Of a DNA stretch of 64,000 nucleotides, positions 26,611-36,911 are shown piece after piece (position 1 is the stretch's first letter; the number at the start of each line of letters is the position of its first letter). The notes below the pieces were generated by a model, which worked only from the letters and a program-made list of their open reading frames with translations, did no database searches and was not told the DNA's origin. The position numbers were made by a program, and so were the translations under genes. This stretch comes from JANQPA01 sp964628385 (GTDB lineage Bacteria > Bacteroidota > Bacteroidia > Chitinophagales > Saprospiraceae). Location of the stretch: positions 1 to 64,000 of the forward strand of contig CAZVOD010000004.1 in NCBI GenBank assembly GCA_964628385.1. The letters run 5' to 3'.

Positions 26611-27004
26611 TTTACTAAAAAGTGTAAGCCGGATTCTGTTCTCTTCAAAATTGAAGAGCCCTGTCATTTATCTAGCTCCAGTGTCACCACAGGAGTCTAT
26701 CTGCCTACCCTTCTCGACTTTCCGAAGAAAACCAGGCGAGCAACCCGGCCTCTAAGAGATCGAGATATACATGGCATTTCAACCCATAAGGTTTGTCCCA
26801 AAAGCAGGTTACCCTGCCTTTGCGTGTGCTCTTACCACACGTTTTCACCCTTACCCGCCGGAGGCGGGCGGTATACTTTCTGTTACACTTTCTGTACCCA
26901 CCCAAAGAGGGCCCCATCCGTTAGATGGTATGGCGCTCTACGTTGTCCGGACTTTCCTCATTTCTTCTTTTGAAGAACCGCGACAGGGACTTTTTTAGTA
27001 AAAC
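26611..27004 (-). ncRNA. rnpB: RNase P RNA (bacterial type)
   Basis: The catalytic RNA of ribonuclease P, read on the minus strand. The 5' conserved block GAGGAAAGTCCGGAC is the complement of about 26946-26960, and the 3' block AACAGAATCCGGCTTA is the complement of about 26625-26640; together they form the P4 core. The ends pair as helix P1 (TTTACTAAAAA with TTTTTAGTAAA), which fixes the boundaries at about 26611 and 27004. The plus strand shows the matching CATTTATCTAG and CTGCCTACCC complements. ORFs overlapping it are spurious. Confidence 0.95.
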
Positions 27005-27009
27005 GACTG

Positions 27010-27017
27010 TAAAGATA
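27010..27017 (-). promoter_or_regulatory. -7 box of rnpB
   Basis: On the minus strand TATCTTTA (27017-27010) matches TAnnTTTG except for its last base. It lies six bases before the predicted 5' end of RNase P RNA, the expected distance. The -33 element is not obvious. Confidence 0.5.
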
Positions 27018-27152
27018 CAAAACAAAGCATTATAATTTTCGTATATTTATGAATATAAACACATAAAATTATACAGCTAATGGTCCCGAGGCAAACCAGC
27101 ATGTCTAATTTGGAGGTTTCCCCATTTGAGCATTAGTACTAAGCCTTTTAAA

Positions 27153-30100
27153 ATGGGAAAACAGGCAATTACCTTTGAAAAAATACACTGGATAGGTATT
27201 CTCACATTACTGCTAACTGTTTCTTGCATAATTGTGCCACGGTGGCTAAAAATGAAAGGTAGTGGACAGCTTCCGGTAAGCGAGATGGAGCAGCGCATTA
27301 ACGAAAGAATGAATAACGCCCGGACGGCCTTTGCTCAATTGCGCTCTGATTCCCTTTTTCAGTTTGGAGGGGCGACCGAATTTGAGTTTTTTCAGCAAAA
27401 AGAAGGTTCCTGGATTGCCCATTCCAGCAGTTATCCACTTCCACAGCTATTGATTGATTCTCTTTACCATTCAGGCCAACCAGTGGTTTGGCAGCGCAAT
27501 TCCGGTCTTTTCATTCATAAGTTACTAGCTTCCAATTACAGCTATGCTGTTTTAAGTCTTCCGCTACAAACCCACCCGGAGTTTGGCTTTGCTAATATTG
27601 TACCCAACCGCTTTTCCGTAACCCAACCCGTTGCCCTAAATCCAGTGAAAGGCCCGGATGGCAGCACTTTATTTTCAATAAAACATAAAAAATCCGGTAA
27701 GCTCACGTTACTCCTATCAGCGGTATTTCCCCTTTTGTTTGCCGCAAGCCTGATTTATCTGTACTACTTGTACCTGTACTGCTTTCCCATCAAATACAGT
27801 TATCGGGTGGGAGGTTTTCTGGCGGCTGCCATATTACTTTGCACAATTTTCAAACTCCTGCACCATGAGGAAGTAACCAGCATCTACTGGTCTTCCGAGA
27901 TGCTGTGGCAACCCTTCTTTGGCTTTTTCTACGTCGGAGAATTGCTGGTAATTAGTATATTCCTTCTCGGGCTCCTATTAGACTTTTGTATTAAGCGTAT
28001 TTATAGTTCCGTTCCCCCCGTCTTGTTGTCAGCATTAGTATTTGGAACTATTGGCAGTACCTGGTGGCTAATGTCTATTTTTTTTAACTGGATACTTTAT
28101 GAGTTACCACCGGTTTTTCTCCTTGATGATTTATACGAGTTCTCTACAGAGCTGATTTTAAAGATCATTCTGTTAATTACCTGGCTTTTCATACACTTTG
28201 TGAGTAGCCAACACCTGATACAGGTACTTGTCAAATTGAATATAAATCGGCAACATAGACTTTATGGGCTGGCGATAGGAGTCTTATTCAGTACCCTGGC
28301 AGCATGGCTACTTCCCATTCAGCTTGGCTTACTGCCTATCCTAATGATTACCTTGCTACAGTTGCTTCTTTGGGATCTGTTCATTGATCATATTGTCAAT
28401 ACCTTAACCTGGTCTTTGATTTGGTTGGTGTTTTATACTATAACAACTGCCGGACTTACCTTTAAATCTCAGATTGATCACTTGTGCAAAACCGGATGGC
28501 AGCAGGCTGAGGCTTTTGCCAAAAATGAAGATTTACTGGCCCAAAAAGCCATTCGTAATTATCAGCATATTATGGAAGATCAAGTCTATGCTTTTTCCTT
28601 TTCCATACATCCCCAAAATGAGTTTACGCTTAACCAACAATTCTTTGCTACCTGTATTCTGAATGATAAGTATTTTCAAACACATTACAGCACCGAATTT
28701 GTAGATGCCAGCATCCTGCCAGGGCTTCAGGCTTTTGAAAATAGTTCATACATTTTTTCTAATAAAAAATACACCCAGTGGCTTTTAAAAACTCCCGCTG
28801 GTGATTCTTCCATTTTGCTACGCAGAAAAACAAATTTTACCGCTTTTAACAATTTTGAGCTACGCAATAAGCAGCATTTTCAGAGCATCACCCTGTACGA
28901 TATTCCTATTCATTCTTCCAAGGCATTATATCTCAGCGCTTCTTCCAGAGGCTACAATTTAAATAGCCAAGAACTTAACGTCTGGTACGCAGCTGCCGAT
29001 GGTAAGGAAGTGGTCCTGAATAAAGCCATGGGAGGATATTTTGAGCCCTTGAGCATTTTTTCGCTCTTATTCATACTCATGCTGCTTAGTGTGTACGCTA
29101 TTTTCTTGCTCTCCAGCTTCAAACTTATCAACCTGAAAGCTGATTATTTTTCATTTAAAGCCAATACGATCAGCCTGAAAATGCAAAGTGGCGTCATTGG
29201 CATCATCTTATTGTCTTTCTTGCTGATTGTGGTGGTTTCTATTTCTTTTTTGGGAAATGCTAACCGGAATGAGTTGGAAGAGCGGGAAGGTCAAGAAATA
29301 CAACGACTGATCAATAAGCTGGGAATTCAGGTATACGATGGCCTCAAGGCCAGAGATAGCCTTTTGACCACCCGGGAATTCTTTGCCGAACGCCTGCCTG
29401 AGCTAATCAGTATATACGATACCAGCGGCCAGCTATTATATGTCAATGACTCCATGCTCTTGCAAACCGAAATGCTTCCCAAAAGTATTAGCAACAATTT
29501 CAATATACCTTTTTGGAATGGTCCTTATTCTAAATCCGCTTTTTCTGAACATGAGCTACGCTTCTTTAAACTGGCCAGGGGCTTTCCCGGAGGAATAGCA
29601 GCTATTGTTACCAGGATGGGTGATGGGTTCAACCGAACCGTGAGTGTCTCGGTGAGTGAGTTTTTAGGAAAACTGATGATCGTTTATGTATTTATGCTGG
29701 TGGTAGCTGGCATTGCCGCCATAGTTATTACCAATGTTATCACTCAACCTATAGAAGCGCTGGGTGATAACCTCAGTAAAGTAACGTTGGGAAAAAATGA
29801 GCCCATTGAATGGCACAGTGAAGATGAAATAGGTCAGCTCATCCGTACCTACAATGGAATGCTTGAAAAGCTAGAAGAGCAAACCCTTAAGCTAAAGACT
29901 TCGGAGCGGGAGGAGGCCTGGAGGGAAATGGCCAAGCAAGTAGCCCACGAAATTAAAAATCCGCTGACACCAATGAAGCTCAATGTGCAGTATTTGATGC
30001 ATATCCATAGACAAACCCCACCCGAAGATATCGGCAAATTGCTGAGTAGAATATCCAGAACGCTCATTGAGCAAATCGATAGTCTATCAAGGATTGCTAC

Positions 30101-30617
30101 CGAATTTTCTAATTTTGCCAAGATGCCCAAAGCTCAGTTTGGTCTTTTTTCTCTCAATGAACTTATACAATCCATTTATGACCTTTACAAAAAGCAGGAA
30201 AACGAAGCGCTAAGTATTACGGCTCATTTTCCTGAAGAAGATTGTCTAGTGCGAGCGGATAGGGAGCAGCTATCCAGGGTACTTTCTAACTTGATCAAAA
30301 ATGCTATTCAGGCGATTCCCGAGAATAGAAAAGGAGCGGTGAATGTGCACTTTTCGCTATCCGGCACGCTGGCCCTTATAAAAGTCACAGATAATGGCAC
30401 TGGCATCCCCGAGCATCTTCAGGAAAAAGTCTTTGCACCTAATTTCACTACCAAATCCTCTGGTACGGGCCTGGGGTTGGCGATTTCAAAAAATATTATT
30501 GAGGCCCATAGCGGAAGGATATACTTTGACACTCGCCCGAATGAGGGAACAGACTTTTATATTGAGCTTCCTTACATAAATGCACGTAGTAAGACTTCTG
30601 CAGCCCGGGCTTCTTGA
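27153..30617 (+). CDS. NtrY-like membrane sensor histidine kinase
   Basis: A 1154-residue kinase. After one N-terminal membrane helix (about 14-32) and a roughly 160-residue extracytoplasmic part come several helices (about 190-460), a second sensor region, and helices near 645-670, 685-710 and 840-870. A HAMP linker (NVITQPIEALGDNLSKVTLG) leads to HisKA with His932 in AHEIKNPLTPMKLNVQYL, the typical NtrY wording. The ATPase domain has the N box NLIKNAIQAIP, DNGTGIP, and FTTKSSGTGLGLAI. The ATG at 27153 is preferred to a TTG nine codons earlier. No response regulator adjoins; the crtD-like gene follows after 47 bases. Confidence 0.9.
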   Translation: MGKQAITFEKIHWIGILTLLLTVSCIIVPRWLKMKGSGQLPVSEMEQRINERMNNARTAFAQLRSDSLFQFGGATEFEFFQQKEGSWIAHSSSYPLPQLLIDSLYHSGQPVVWQRNSGLFIHKLLASNYSYAVLSLPLQTHPEFGFANIVPNRFSVTQPVALNPVKGPDGSTLFSIKHKKSGKLTLLLSAVFPLLFAASLIYLYYLYLYCFPIKYSYRVGGFLAAAILLCTIFKLLHHEEVTSIYWSSEMLWQPFFGFFYVGELLVISIFLLGLLLDFCIKRIYSSVPPVLLSALVFGTIGSTWWLMSIFFNWILYELPPVFLLDDLYEFSTELILKIILLITWLFIHFVSSQHLIQVLVKLNINRQHRLYGLAIGVLFSTLAAWLLPIQLGLLPILMITLLQLLLWDLFIDHIVNTLTWSLIWLVFYTITTAGLTFKSQIDHLCKTGWQQAEAFAKNEDLLAQKAIRNYQHIMEDQVYAFSFSIHPQNEFTLNQQFFATCILNDKYFQTHYSTEFVDASILPGLQAFENSSYIFSNKKYTQWLLKTPAGDSSILLRRKTNFTAFNNFELRNKQHFQSITLYDIPIHSSKALYLSASSRGYNLNSQELNVWYAAADGKEVVLNKAMGGYFEPLSIFSLLFILMLLSVYAIFLLSSFKLINLKADYFSFKANTISLKMQSGVIGIILLSFLLIVVVSISFLGNANRNELEEREGQEIQRLINKLGIQVYDGLKARDSLLTTREFFAERLPELISIYDTSGQLLYVNDSMLLQTEMLPKSISNNFNIPFWNGPYSKSAFSEHELRFFKLARGFPGGIAAIVTRMGDGFNRTVSVSVSEFLGKLMIVYVFMLVVAGIAAIVITNVITQPIEALGDNLSKVTLGKNEPIEWHSEDEIGQLIRTYNGMLEKLEEQTLKLKTSEREEAWREMAKQVAHEIKNPLTPMKLNVQYLMHIHRQTPPEDIGKLLSRISRTLIEQIDSLSRIATEFSNFAKMPKAQFGLFSLNELIQSIYDLYKKQENEALSITAHFPEEDCLVRADREQLSRVLSNLIKNAIQAIPENRKGAVNVHFSLSGTLALIKVTDNGTGIPEHLQEKVFAPNFTTKSSGTGLGLAISKNIIEAHSGRIYFDTRPNEGTDFYIELPYINARSKTSAARAS

Positions 30618-30634
30618 ACCTTGCCAATACATTC

Positions 30635-30652
30635 TTGTTAATTCGTTAACAA
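30635..30652. promoter_or_regulatory. Perfect inverted repeat just upstream of the crtD-like gene
   Basis: TTGTTAA and TTAACAA flank a TTCG spacer, giving a perfect 7-bp dyad that ends 12 bases before the crtD-like start. It could be an operator or a small UUCG-capped hairpin in the message. The regulator is unknown. Confidence 0.4.
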
Positions 30653-30664
30653 AAACAACACACA

Positions 30665-32128
30665 TTGAAGGTAGGAATTATCGGAGCAGGAGTGGCCGGC
30701 CTGGCCACTGCCATAAGAATGGCGAACCGTGGCTATGAAGTAGAAGTATTTGAAGCCAATGATTATCCGGGAGGAAAGCTTTCGGCATTTGAGGTCAATG
30801 GGTATCGGTTTGACGCCGGCCCTTCGTTATTCACGATGCCTCAGTACGTCGAGGAGCTTTTTGAACTTGCTGGTGAAGATATCAGCGCCCAATTTGAATA
30901 TATCAAGCTCCCTGTTGTTTGTAATTATTTTTGGGAAGACGGAACTCAGCTTCATGCACATGCTGAAAAACAGGCCTTTGTGAATGAATTAAGCCAAAAA
31001 CTGGATTTGAGTAAAGATAAATTAGAGCGCTTCTTTGATAATGCTTCACTAAAGTACAGCTTAACCGGAAAGATTTTTTTGGAAAAATCCTTACACAAGT
31101 TAGGTACCTGGATGGACAAAGATGTAGCCAGGGCCGTGCTCAAGCTCGGTAAGCTGGATCTTTTCAGGAGCATGCATAAGGTACATCAAAAGTACCTAGA
31201 CAATCAAAAGGCCGTTCAGCTTTTTGACAGGTTTGCTACTTACAATGGTTCCAACCCTTACAAGGCGCCGGGTTTGCTGACCATGATCCCTTACTTTGAG
31301 CACGAGATAGGTGCTTACTACCCAAAGAATGGTATGTATTCTATTACGGAAAGCTTATACCGTTTGGCCAAGTTAAAAGGAGCTAAGTTTCACTTTGGCA
31401 CCAGAGTAGATGAAATCACAGTAGAAAAGGGAAAAGCAAAGGGGCTGAAAATAGGTCAAACAATACATCATTTTGATCAGGTGATCTCAAATATGGATGT
31501 ATTTTACACTTACAAAAAACTACTGGCCGGGCAAAAGCAACCCCGACGGGTACTTAAGCAGCAAAAGAGTACCTCAGCGCTAATCTTTTATTGGGGGATC
31601 AAAAAGGAGTTTCCGGAATTTAACCTGCACAATATTCTTTTCAGTGACAATTACGAAGAGGAATTCGATTTGCTGGAGAACGGAAAAATTTCTGATGATC
31701 CTACAGTATATGTGAATATCACCAAAAAATTCACAGCTACTGATGCGCCACAAGGTTGTGAAAACTGGTTTACGATGATCAATGCCCCACATGATAATAG
31801 CCAGGATTGGGATGAATTAATCAGCGTAGCCAGGAAGAATATTATTGCAAAACTCAACAGAATGCTGGATACTGATATGGAGCCCCTTATCGAGTGCGAA
31901 GCTATTCTAGACCCCAGGACAATAGAGCGAAAGACCTCTTCACACCTGGGCGCTTTGTACGGTACGAGTTCAAATAACAGAATGGCAGCGTTTATGCGCC
32001 ATGCCAATTTTTCCAAAAAAATAAAAGGATTATATTTTTGCGGTGGCAGTGTACATCCGGGAGGCGGCATCCCACTTTGTTTGTTGTCAGCAAGAATTGT
32101 TGACGAGGTGATGCATGAACAAAAATAA
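30665..32128 (+). CDS. crtD: CrtD-like carotenoid desaturase (CrtI superfamily)
   Basis: A 487-residue FAD-dependent desaturase. The dinucleotide loop GIIGAGVAGLATAIRMANRG begins four residues from the start, so the TTG at 30665 has to be the start codon; no ATG fits. DAGPSLFTMP and the C-terminal GLYFCGGSVHPGGGIPLCLL are superfamily marks, with GALYGTSSNNRMAAF before the latter. That last segment, and the following cruF and crtZ genes without crtB, favour CrtD (1'-hydroxycarotenoid 3',4'-desaturase) over the phytoene desaturase CrtI. The choice between the two is inference. The next gene starts 7 bases after its stop. Confidence 0.7.
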   Translation: MKVGIIGAGVAGLATAIRMANRGYEVEVFEANDYPGGKLSAFEVNGYRFDAGPSLFTMPQYVEELFELAGEDISAQFEYIKLPVVCNYFWEDGTQLHAHAEKQAFVNELSQKLDLSKDKLERFFDNASLKYSLTGKIFLEKSLHKLGTWMDKDVARAVLKLGKLDLFRSMHKVHQKYLDNQKAVQLFDRFATYNGSNPYKAPGLLTMIPYFEHEIGAYYPKNGMYSITESLYRLAKLKGAKFHFGTRVDEITVEKGKAKGLKIGQTIHHFDQVISNMDVFYTYKKLLAGQKQPRRVLKQQKSTSALIFYWGIKKEFPEFNLHNILFSDNYEEEFDLLENGKISDDPTVYVNITKKFTATDAPQGCENWFTMINAPHDNSQDWDELISVARKNIIAKLNRMLDTDMEPLIECEAILDPRTIERKTSSHLGALYGTSSNNRMAAFMRHANFSKKIKGLYFCGGSVHPGGGIPLCLLSARIVDEVMHEQK

Positions 32129-32134
32129 GCAGAT

Positions 32135-32830
32135 ATGGCAGATACAAATTCCAAATCTTTGAATTCTATATTCTCCGATAAAATTTTGCCGGACTGGTGG
32201 GCAAACAACAAAGCGTTTGTAAGTATTGCCATTCTCACCATTGTTTATGCCATAGGCATTATCGGTATAGAGACGCAATTGCACAACAGTTTTATCTACC
32301 TTACCCCCATAAATTTACTTTTTTCGCTTTTCATTGTGTTACTACATCACAAAGCATGGCAATTAAGCCATTACCTGTTCATGGGTATTTGCTTTACGGT
32401 AGGCTTTTTATCAGAAGTTATCGGCGTAAATACTGGAATTATCTTTGGAGAGTATTCTTACGGTAACGTTTTGGGGCTAAAAATATGGGGCACCCCACTG
32501 ATCATTGGTATCAATTGGCTGTTATTAGTGTATGCTTCCAGTACTTTAATGAATCATTTATTCCTTGGTGTGCATAAAATAGGAAGGGCATTTCTGGCCG
32601 CTTTCCTGATGGTTCTGCTAGATGTATTGATAGAGCCGGTGGCCATAGCTTTAAATTTTTGGGACTGGAATTCTGAGGTCGTACCCCTACAAAATTACCT
32701 GGCCTGGTTTGTTATAGCTTTTGTACTTTGCATTAGCTTTCAGTTTTTAGTGAAAAATAACAGAAACATTGTTGCTATCGGCCTGTTTATTTTGCAGTTT
32801 ATATTTTTCTTTGTTTTAGGATTAGAATAA
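32135..32830 (+). CDS. cruF: CruF-like carotenoid 1',2'-hydratase (DUF422)
   Basis: A 231-residue integral membrane protein with about seven predicted helices. The central segment GEYSYGNVLGLKIWGTPLII followed by NWLLLVYAS is the signature of the carotenoid-synthesis family DUF422, to which CruF belongs. In gamma-carotene producers CruF hydrates the acyclic psi end at C-1'. It is packed 6 bases after the crtD-like gene, whose product would then desaturate the hydroxylated end. A general 'carotenoid biosynthesis protein' is the safe fallback name. Confidence 0.75.
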   Translation: MADTNSKSLNSIFSDKILPDWWANNKAFVSIAILTIVYAIGIIGIETQLHNSFIYLTPINLLFSLFIVLLHHKAWQLSHYLFMGICFTVGFLSEVIGVNTGIIFGEYSYGNVLGLKIWGTPLIIGINWLLLVYASSTLMNHLFLGVHKIGRAFLAAFLMVLLDVLIEPVAIALNFWDWNSEVVPLQNYLAWFVIAFVLCISFQFLVKNNRNIVAIGLFILQFIFFFVLGLE

Positions 32831-32847
32831 AATCAGGATTGAGACCT

Positions 32848-33324
32848 ATGGAGATTTTACTGTACATCATGGTAACTTTAGGAACTGTCATTGCGATGGA
32901 GTTCGTAGCATGGTTTGCTCACAAATACATTATGCATGGCTTTTTGTGGATTTGGCATGAAGACCACCACAAGCCACATTTCGAAAAAACAGGTTTTTTT
33001 GAGAAAAATGACCTTTTCTTTTTAATATTCGCAGTGCCCAGTGCGGCTTCTTATATCATTGGGCTTTCTACTACGCACTTTTGGCTGTTATTTGTAGGCA
33101 TTGGTATTTCCATTTACGGGATGATATACTTTCTGATCCACGATGTGTATATTCACAGACGCTTTAAATGGTTCAGACAACTAGATACTATCTACAGTAA
33201 AGCTATACTTAGGGCTCATGGGGATCATCATTCCAGACAAACCAAGAAGGATTGTGTATCTTTCGGCTTACTGGTAGTTGATTCAAAATATTTCAAAAAG
33301 CGCAGTGAGTGGAAAAATGCCTAG
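32848..33324 (+). CDS. crtZ: Beta-carotene hydroxylase CrtZ
   Basis: A 158-residue di-iron membrane hydroxylase of the fatty-acid-hydroxylase fold that adds 3-OH to beta-ionone rings. The histidine clusters are complete: HKYIMH, WHEDHHKPH, HDVYIHRRF and RAHGDHHSRQ. Helices precede and separate the clusters. The ATG at 32848 is chosen over a TTG nine bases upstream. It follows the cruF-like gene by 17 bases and ends the carotenoid cassette. Confidence 0.92.
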   Translation: MEILLYIMVTLGTVIAMEFVAWFAHKYIMHGFLWIWHEDHHKPHFEKTGFFEKNDLFFLIFAVPSAASYIIGLSTTHFWLLFVGIGISIYGMIYFLIHDVYIHRRFKWFRQLDTIYSKAILRAHGDHHSRQTKKDCVSFGLLVVDSKYFKKRSEWKNA

Positions 33325-33403
33325 GCAATAAATTTAGACTTGACGTTGCCCATTTTGATATTTTAACCAAGGAGGCTATTTTTTTGACCAAAACAATAGA
33401 GGG

Positions 33404-33964
33404 TTGGAAAATAAGTATTTAGATAAAATAGCTGATGCATTTAACATCCCGGCCCCTGATGCCACTACTATGGATGATTATCTTGACGCAATCCTTCCAG
33501 ATGTTGGTCAATGGGGAGAGGATTTGGCAGAAGATGAATTTTATCTGGATAAAGCATGGTTAGAAATCAGAGATGACATCGACTTTCATGAAGCTGTTCT
33601 ACATTTTTTTCAGGCAGATGGGGAATACTTACGCTCTGTCAATGGTGATATCTCGCCAGGATCATGGCGCTTTCTGGAAAGTAGTAACAAATTCATTATT
33701 GAAATTGATGGAGCTAGCGAATTATATGATTTGGCCTTCCTCGATGGTGATTTTTTCATACTGGATAAGCACGGGGATCAGCAGAAGTTGGGCAATGCCA
33801 AATATTTTGTAATGATGCGGGAAGCCATCGCAAAGAGACTGGAGTGGAAAGACGCTATGGACTATCTCTTTGCTAGATATAAGTCGCAGAATAATAACTT
33901 TATTATATTTTCACTGATTGTTCTGGCAGTGATTGCAATAATTGTCATCTTTTCTTTCCGATAG
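33404..33964 (+). CDS. Hypothetical acidic protein with C-terminal membrane helix
   Basis: A 186-residue protein of unknown function. The N-terminal 160 residues are acidic and soluble, with many Asp and aromatic residues (SPGSWRFLESSNKFIIEIDG, then LYDLAFLDGDFFILDKHGD, look like paired beta strands). Residues about 163-184 are one hydrophobic helix ending SFR, so it is probably tail-anchored with the soluble part in the cytoplasm. The frame opens with a TTG (33404), since no ATG lies before residue 23. It lies 79 bases after crtZ and may or may not belong to that operon. Confidence 0.6.
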   Translation: MENKYLDKIADAFNIPAPDATTMDDYLDAILPDVGQWGEDLAEDEFYLDKAWLEIRDDIDFHEAVLHFFQADGEYLRSVNGDISPGSWRFLESSNKFIIEIDGASELYDLAFLDGDFFILDKHGDQQKLGNAKYFVMMREAIAKRLEWKDAMDYLFARYKSQNNNFIIFSLIVLAVIAIIVIFSFR

Positions 33965-34002
33965 CTAGCAGCACGCTGGACTCAGGTGTTGTTAAAAACC
34001 AA

Positions 34003-34038
34003 GGGCTGCCCGACTTTTCTAAGCATTTCAGGCAGCTT
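34003..34038 (-). terminator. Possible terminator after sucD
   Basis: GCTGCC (34005-34010) pairs with GGCAGC (34031-34036), extended by two G-U pairs, with a 20-base loop. On the minus strand it is followed by CTTGGTTTTTAAC. It lies 14 bases after the sucD stop, between convergent genes. Confidence 0.45.
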
Positions 34039-34051
34039 CAAATTTCATTGG

Positions 34052-34942
34052 TTACCTACTCGAAGCTAACTTTTTTTTCAGAGCTTCAGCCATAGTAGCA
34101 CCGATAGTAGCAGGTGATTTAACTACGTGCAGGCCGCATTCCTCCATAATTTTCATTTTCGCTTCGGCAGTATCTTCTGCACCACCGATAATAGCACCGG
34201 CGTGTCCCATGGTTCTACCCTTTGGGGCTGTTTGTCCGGCAATGAAACCGACTACAGGCTTGGTGCCGTGGGCTTGGATATAATGAGCGGCATCTGCTTC
34301 CATGCCTCCCCCGATCTCGCCGATCATAATAATTCCTTCTGTATCGGGATCATTCATTAATAGCTCAATGGCTTCTTTGGTGGTCGTACCTACGATAGGA
34401 TCACCGCCAATACCAATACAAGTAGATTGCCCCATACCAGCTTTGGTTACCTGATCTACGGCTTCGTAAGTCAGGGTTCCTGATCTAGATACAATACCTA
34501 TTTTTCCGGGATTGTGGATAAAGCCCGGCATAATGCCGCATTTTGCTTCTCCCGGCGTAATAACGCCCGGGCAATTAGGGCCAATCAAGCGAGTGTCCAT
34601 ATCTTCGATATAGGCTTTCACTTTTACCATATCCTGTACCGGAATTCCTTCAGTAATACAGATGATCACTTTTATACCAGCTTCAGCCGCTTCCATGATG
34701 GCATCACCGGCAAATGCGGGGGGCACAAAAATCACTGAAGTGTCCGCCTGAGCTTCTTTTACTGCTTGAGAAACAGTATTAAACACAGGACGCTCCAGAT
34801 GTACTATTCCTCCTTTTCCTGGTGTTACTCCTCCTACTACATTAGTACCGTATTCTATCATCTGGCTAGCGTGAAACGAACCTTCCTTACCAGTAAATCC
34901 CTGAACGATGACTCTTGAATCTTTATTTACAAGAACAGACAT
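34052..34942 (-). CDS. sucD: Succinyl-CoA ligase subunit alpha
   Basis: A 296-residue alpha subunit of succinyl-CoA synthetase, the substrate-level phosphorylation step of the TCA cycle. It opens [20 protein letters not shown], carries the CoA-site segment GGVTPGKGG, the [11 protein letters not shown] and [12 protein letters not shown] segments, and the phospho-histidine motif MGHAGAII. The length is normal. The beta subunit gene sucC is not in the window, so the pair is split in this genome, which is common outside Proteobacteria. Confidence 0.96.
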   Translation of the reverse strand: MSVLVNKDSRVIVQGFTGKEGSFHASQMIEYGTNVVGGVTPGKGGIVHLERPVFNTVSQAVKEAQADTSVIFVPPAFAGDAIMEAAEAGIKVIICITEGIPVQDMVKVKAYIEDMDTRLIGPNCPGVITPGEAKCGIMPGFIHNPGKIGIVSRSGTLTYEAVDQVTKAGMGQSTCIGIGGDPIVGTTTKEAIELLMNDPDTEGIIMIGEIGGGMEADAAHYIQAHGTKPVVGFIAGQTAPKGRTMGHAGAIIGGAEDTAEAKMKIMEECGLHVVKSPATIGATMAEALKKKLASSR

Positions 34943-35048
34943 AATGATATAATTTATCGTGTTAAAGTTGGCTTACAAGTCTTTGAGGCTTACCCAGCAA
35001 ATACCGCCACAACCGTTTTAAAGCTTGGCTTTTGTCTAGATAAATCTA

Positions 35049-35366
35049 TTAATTTTGATTTTTTTTCTCTATGATAAAGACATCTTCATCTTTCTTTTTC
35101 ATAAAGTATTTTTCTCTCGCTATTTTCTCTGGATCTTCTCTAATTTCTTCTTCTTGCTGCTTTACCTCTTCGATTTTATTTTCATAGAATTCGCGGTCTT
35201 TCTCCAGCTTATTGACCGTGCGCTGAAGCCGATACTGCGTGATGATATCGTGCGAATCAAAAAAGATCAACCAGGCAACAAAAAAGATAATTGCCAGAAA
35301 ATATTTATTTCTTAAGGGTTTAGGTACTGCTTCTATAAAACTTTGAAAAATAGTTTTCCCTGCCAT
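35049..35366 (-). CDS. FtsB/DivIC-family septum formation protein
   Basis: A 105-residue bitopic protein. A short cytoplasmic N-terminus is followed by one membrane helix (about 24-39, YFLAIIFFVAWLIFF) and a periplasmic coiled coil (about 48-85, charged heptads such as KLEKDREFYENKIEEVKQ). The REKYFMKKKDEDVFIIE segment after the coil is the usual FtsB/DivIC ending, with the aromatic/acidic patch that contacts FtsL/FtsQ. Placed between enolase and sucD on the same strand; it lies 151 bases after the enolase stop, past a hairpin. Confidence 0.85.
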   Translation of the reverse strand: MAGKTIFQSFIEAVPKPLRNKYFLAIIFFVAWLIFFDSHDIITQYRLQRTVNKLEKDREFYENKIEEVKQQEEEIREDPEKIAREKYFMKKKDEDVFIIEKKNQN

Positions 35367-35470
35367 ATCCTCTATATTTTTAAGCTTAAAAATCTAACTT
35401 AAAAACCAGTAATCAAAATTTTGGCAAAATAAAGAAAACCGGACCTGGTGCAGTGTTATTATTTTAAAAT

Positions 35471-35497
35471 AAAAGGCCACCTTCATTACTGAAGGTG
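35471..35497 (-). terminator. Terminator after eno
   Basis: CACCTTCA (35478-35485) and TGAAGGTG (35490-35497) form an 8-bp stem with a 4-base loop. On the minus strand it is followed by GCCTTTTATTTT. It starts 20 bases past the enolase stop. Confidence 0.7.
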
Positions 35498-35517
35498 ATC
35501 TCCTATCTGATTCTCTT

Positions 35518-36822
<1,305 letters not shown>

Positions 36823-36911
36823 TTAAGTTAATAACAGGCAAAAGCTATAATTTGGCTTTGGTTTAAGGCAGTAAGATAAATATCACCACTTTATATTCGG
36901 GTATCACCAGA

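Noticed and set aside
26705..26998. Short ORFs on both strands
   Set aside because: They fall within RNase P RNA.
31651..32241. A 196-codon open frame on the minus strand
   Set aside because: Antisense to the crtD-like and cruF-like genes; the plus-strand genes are clear.
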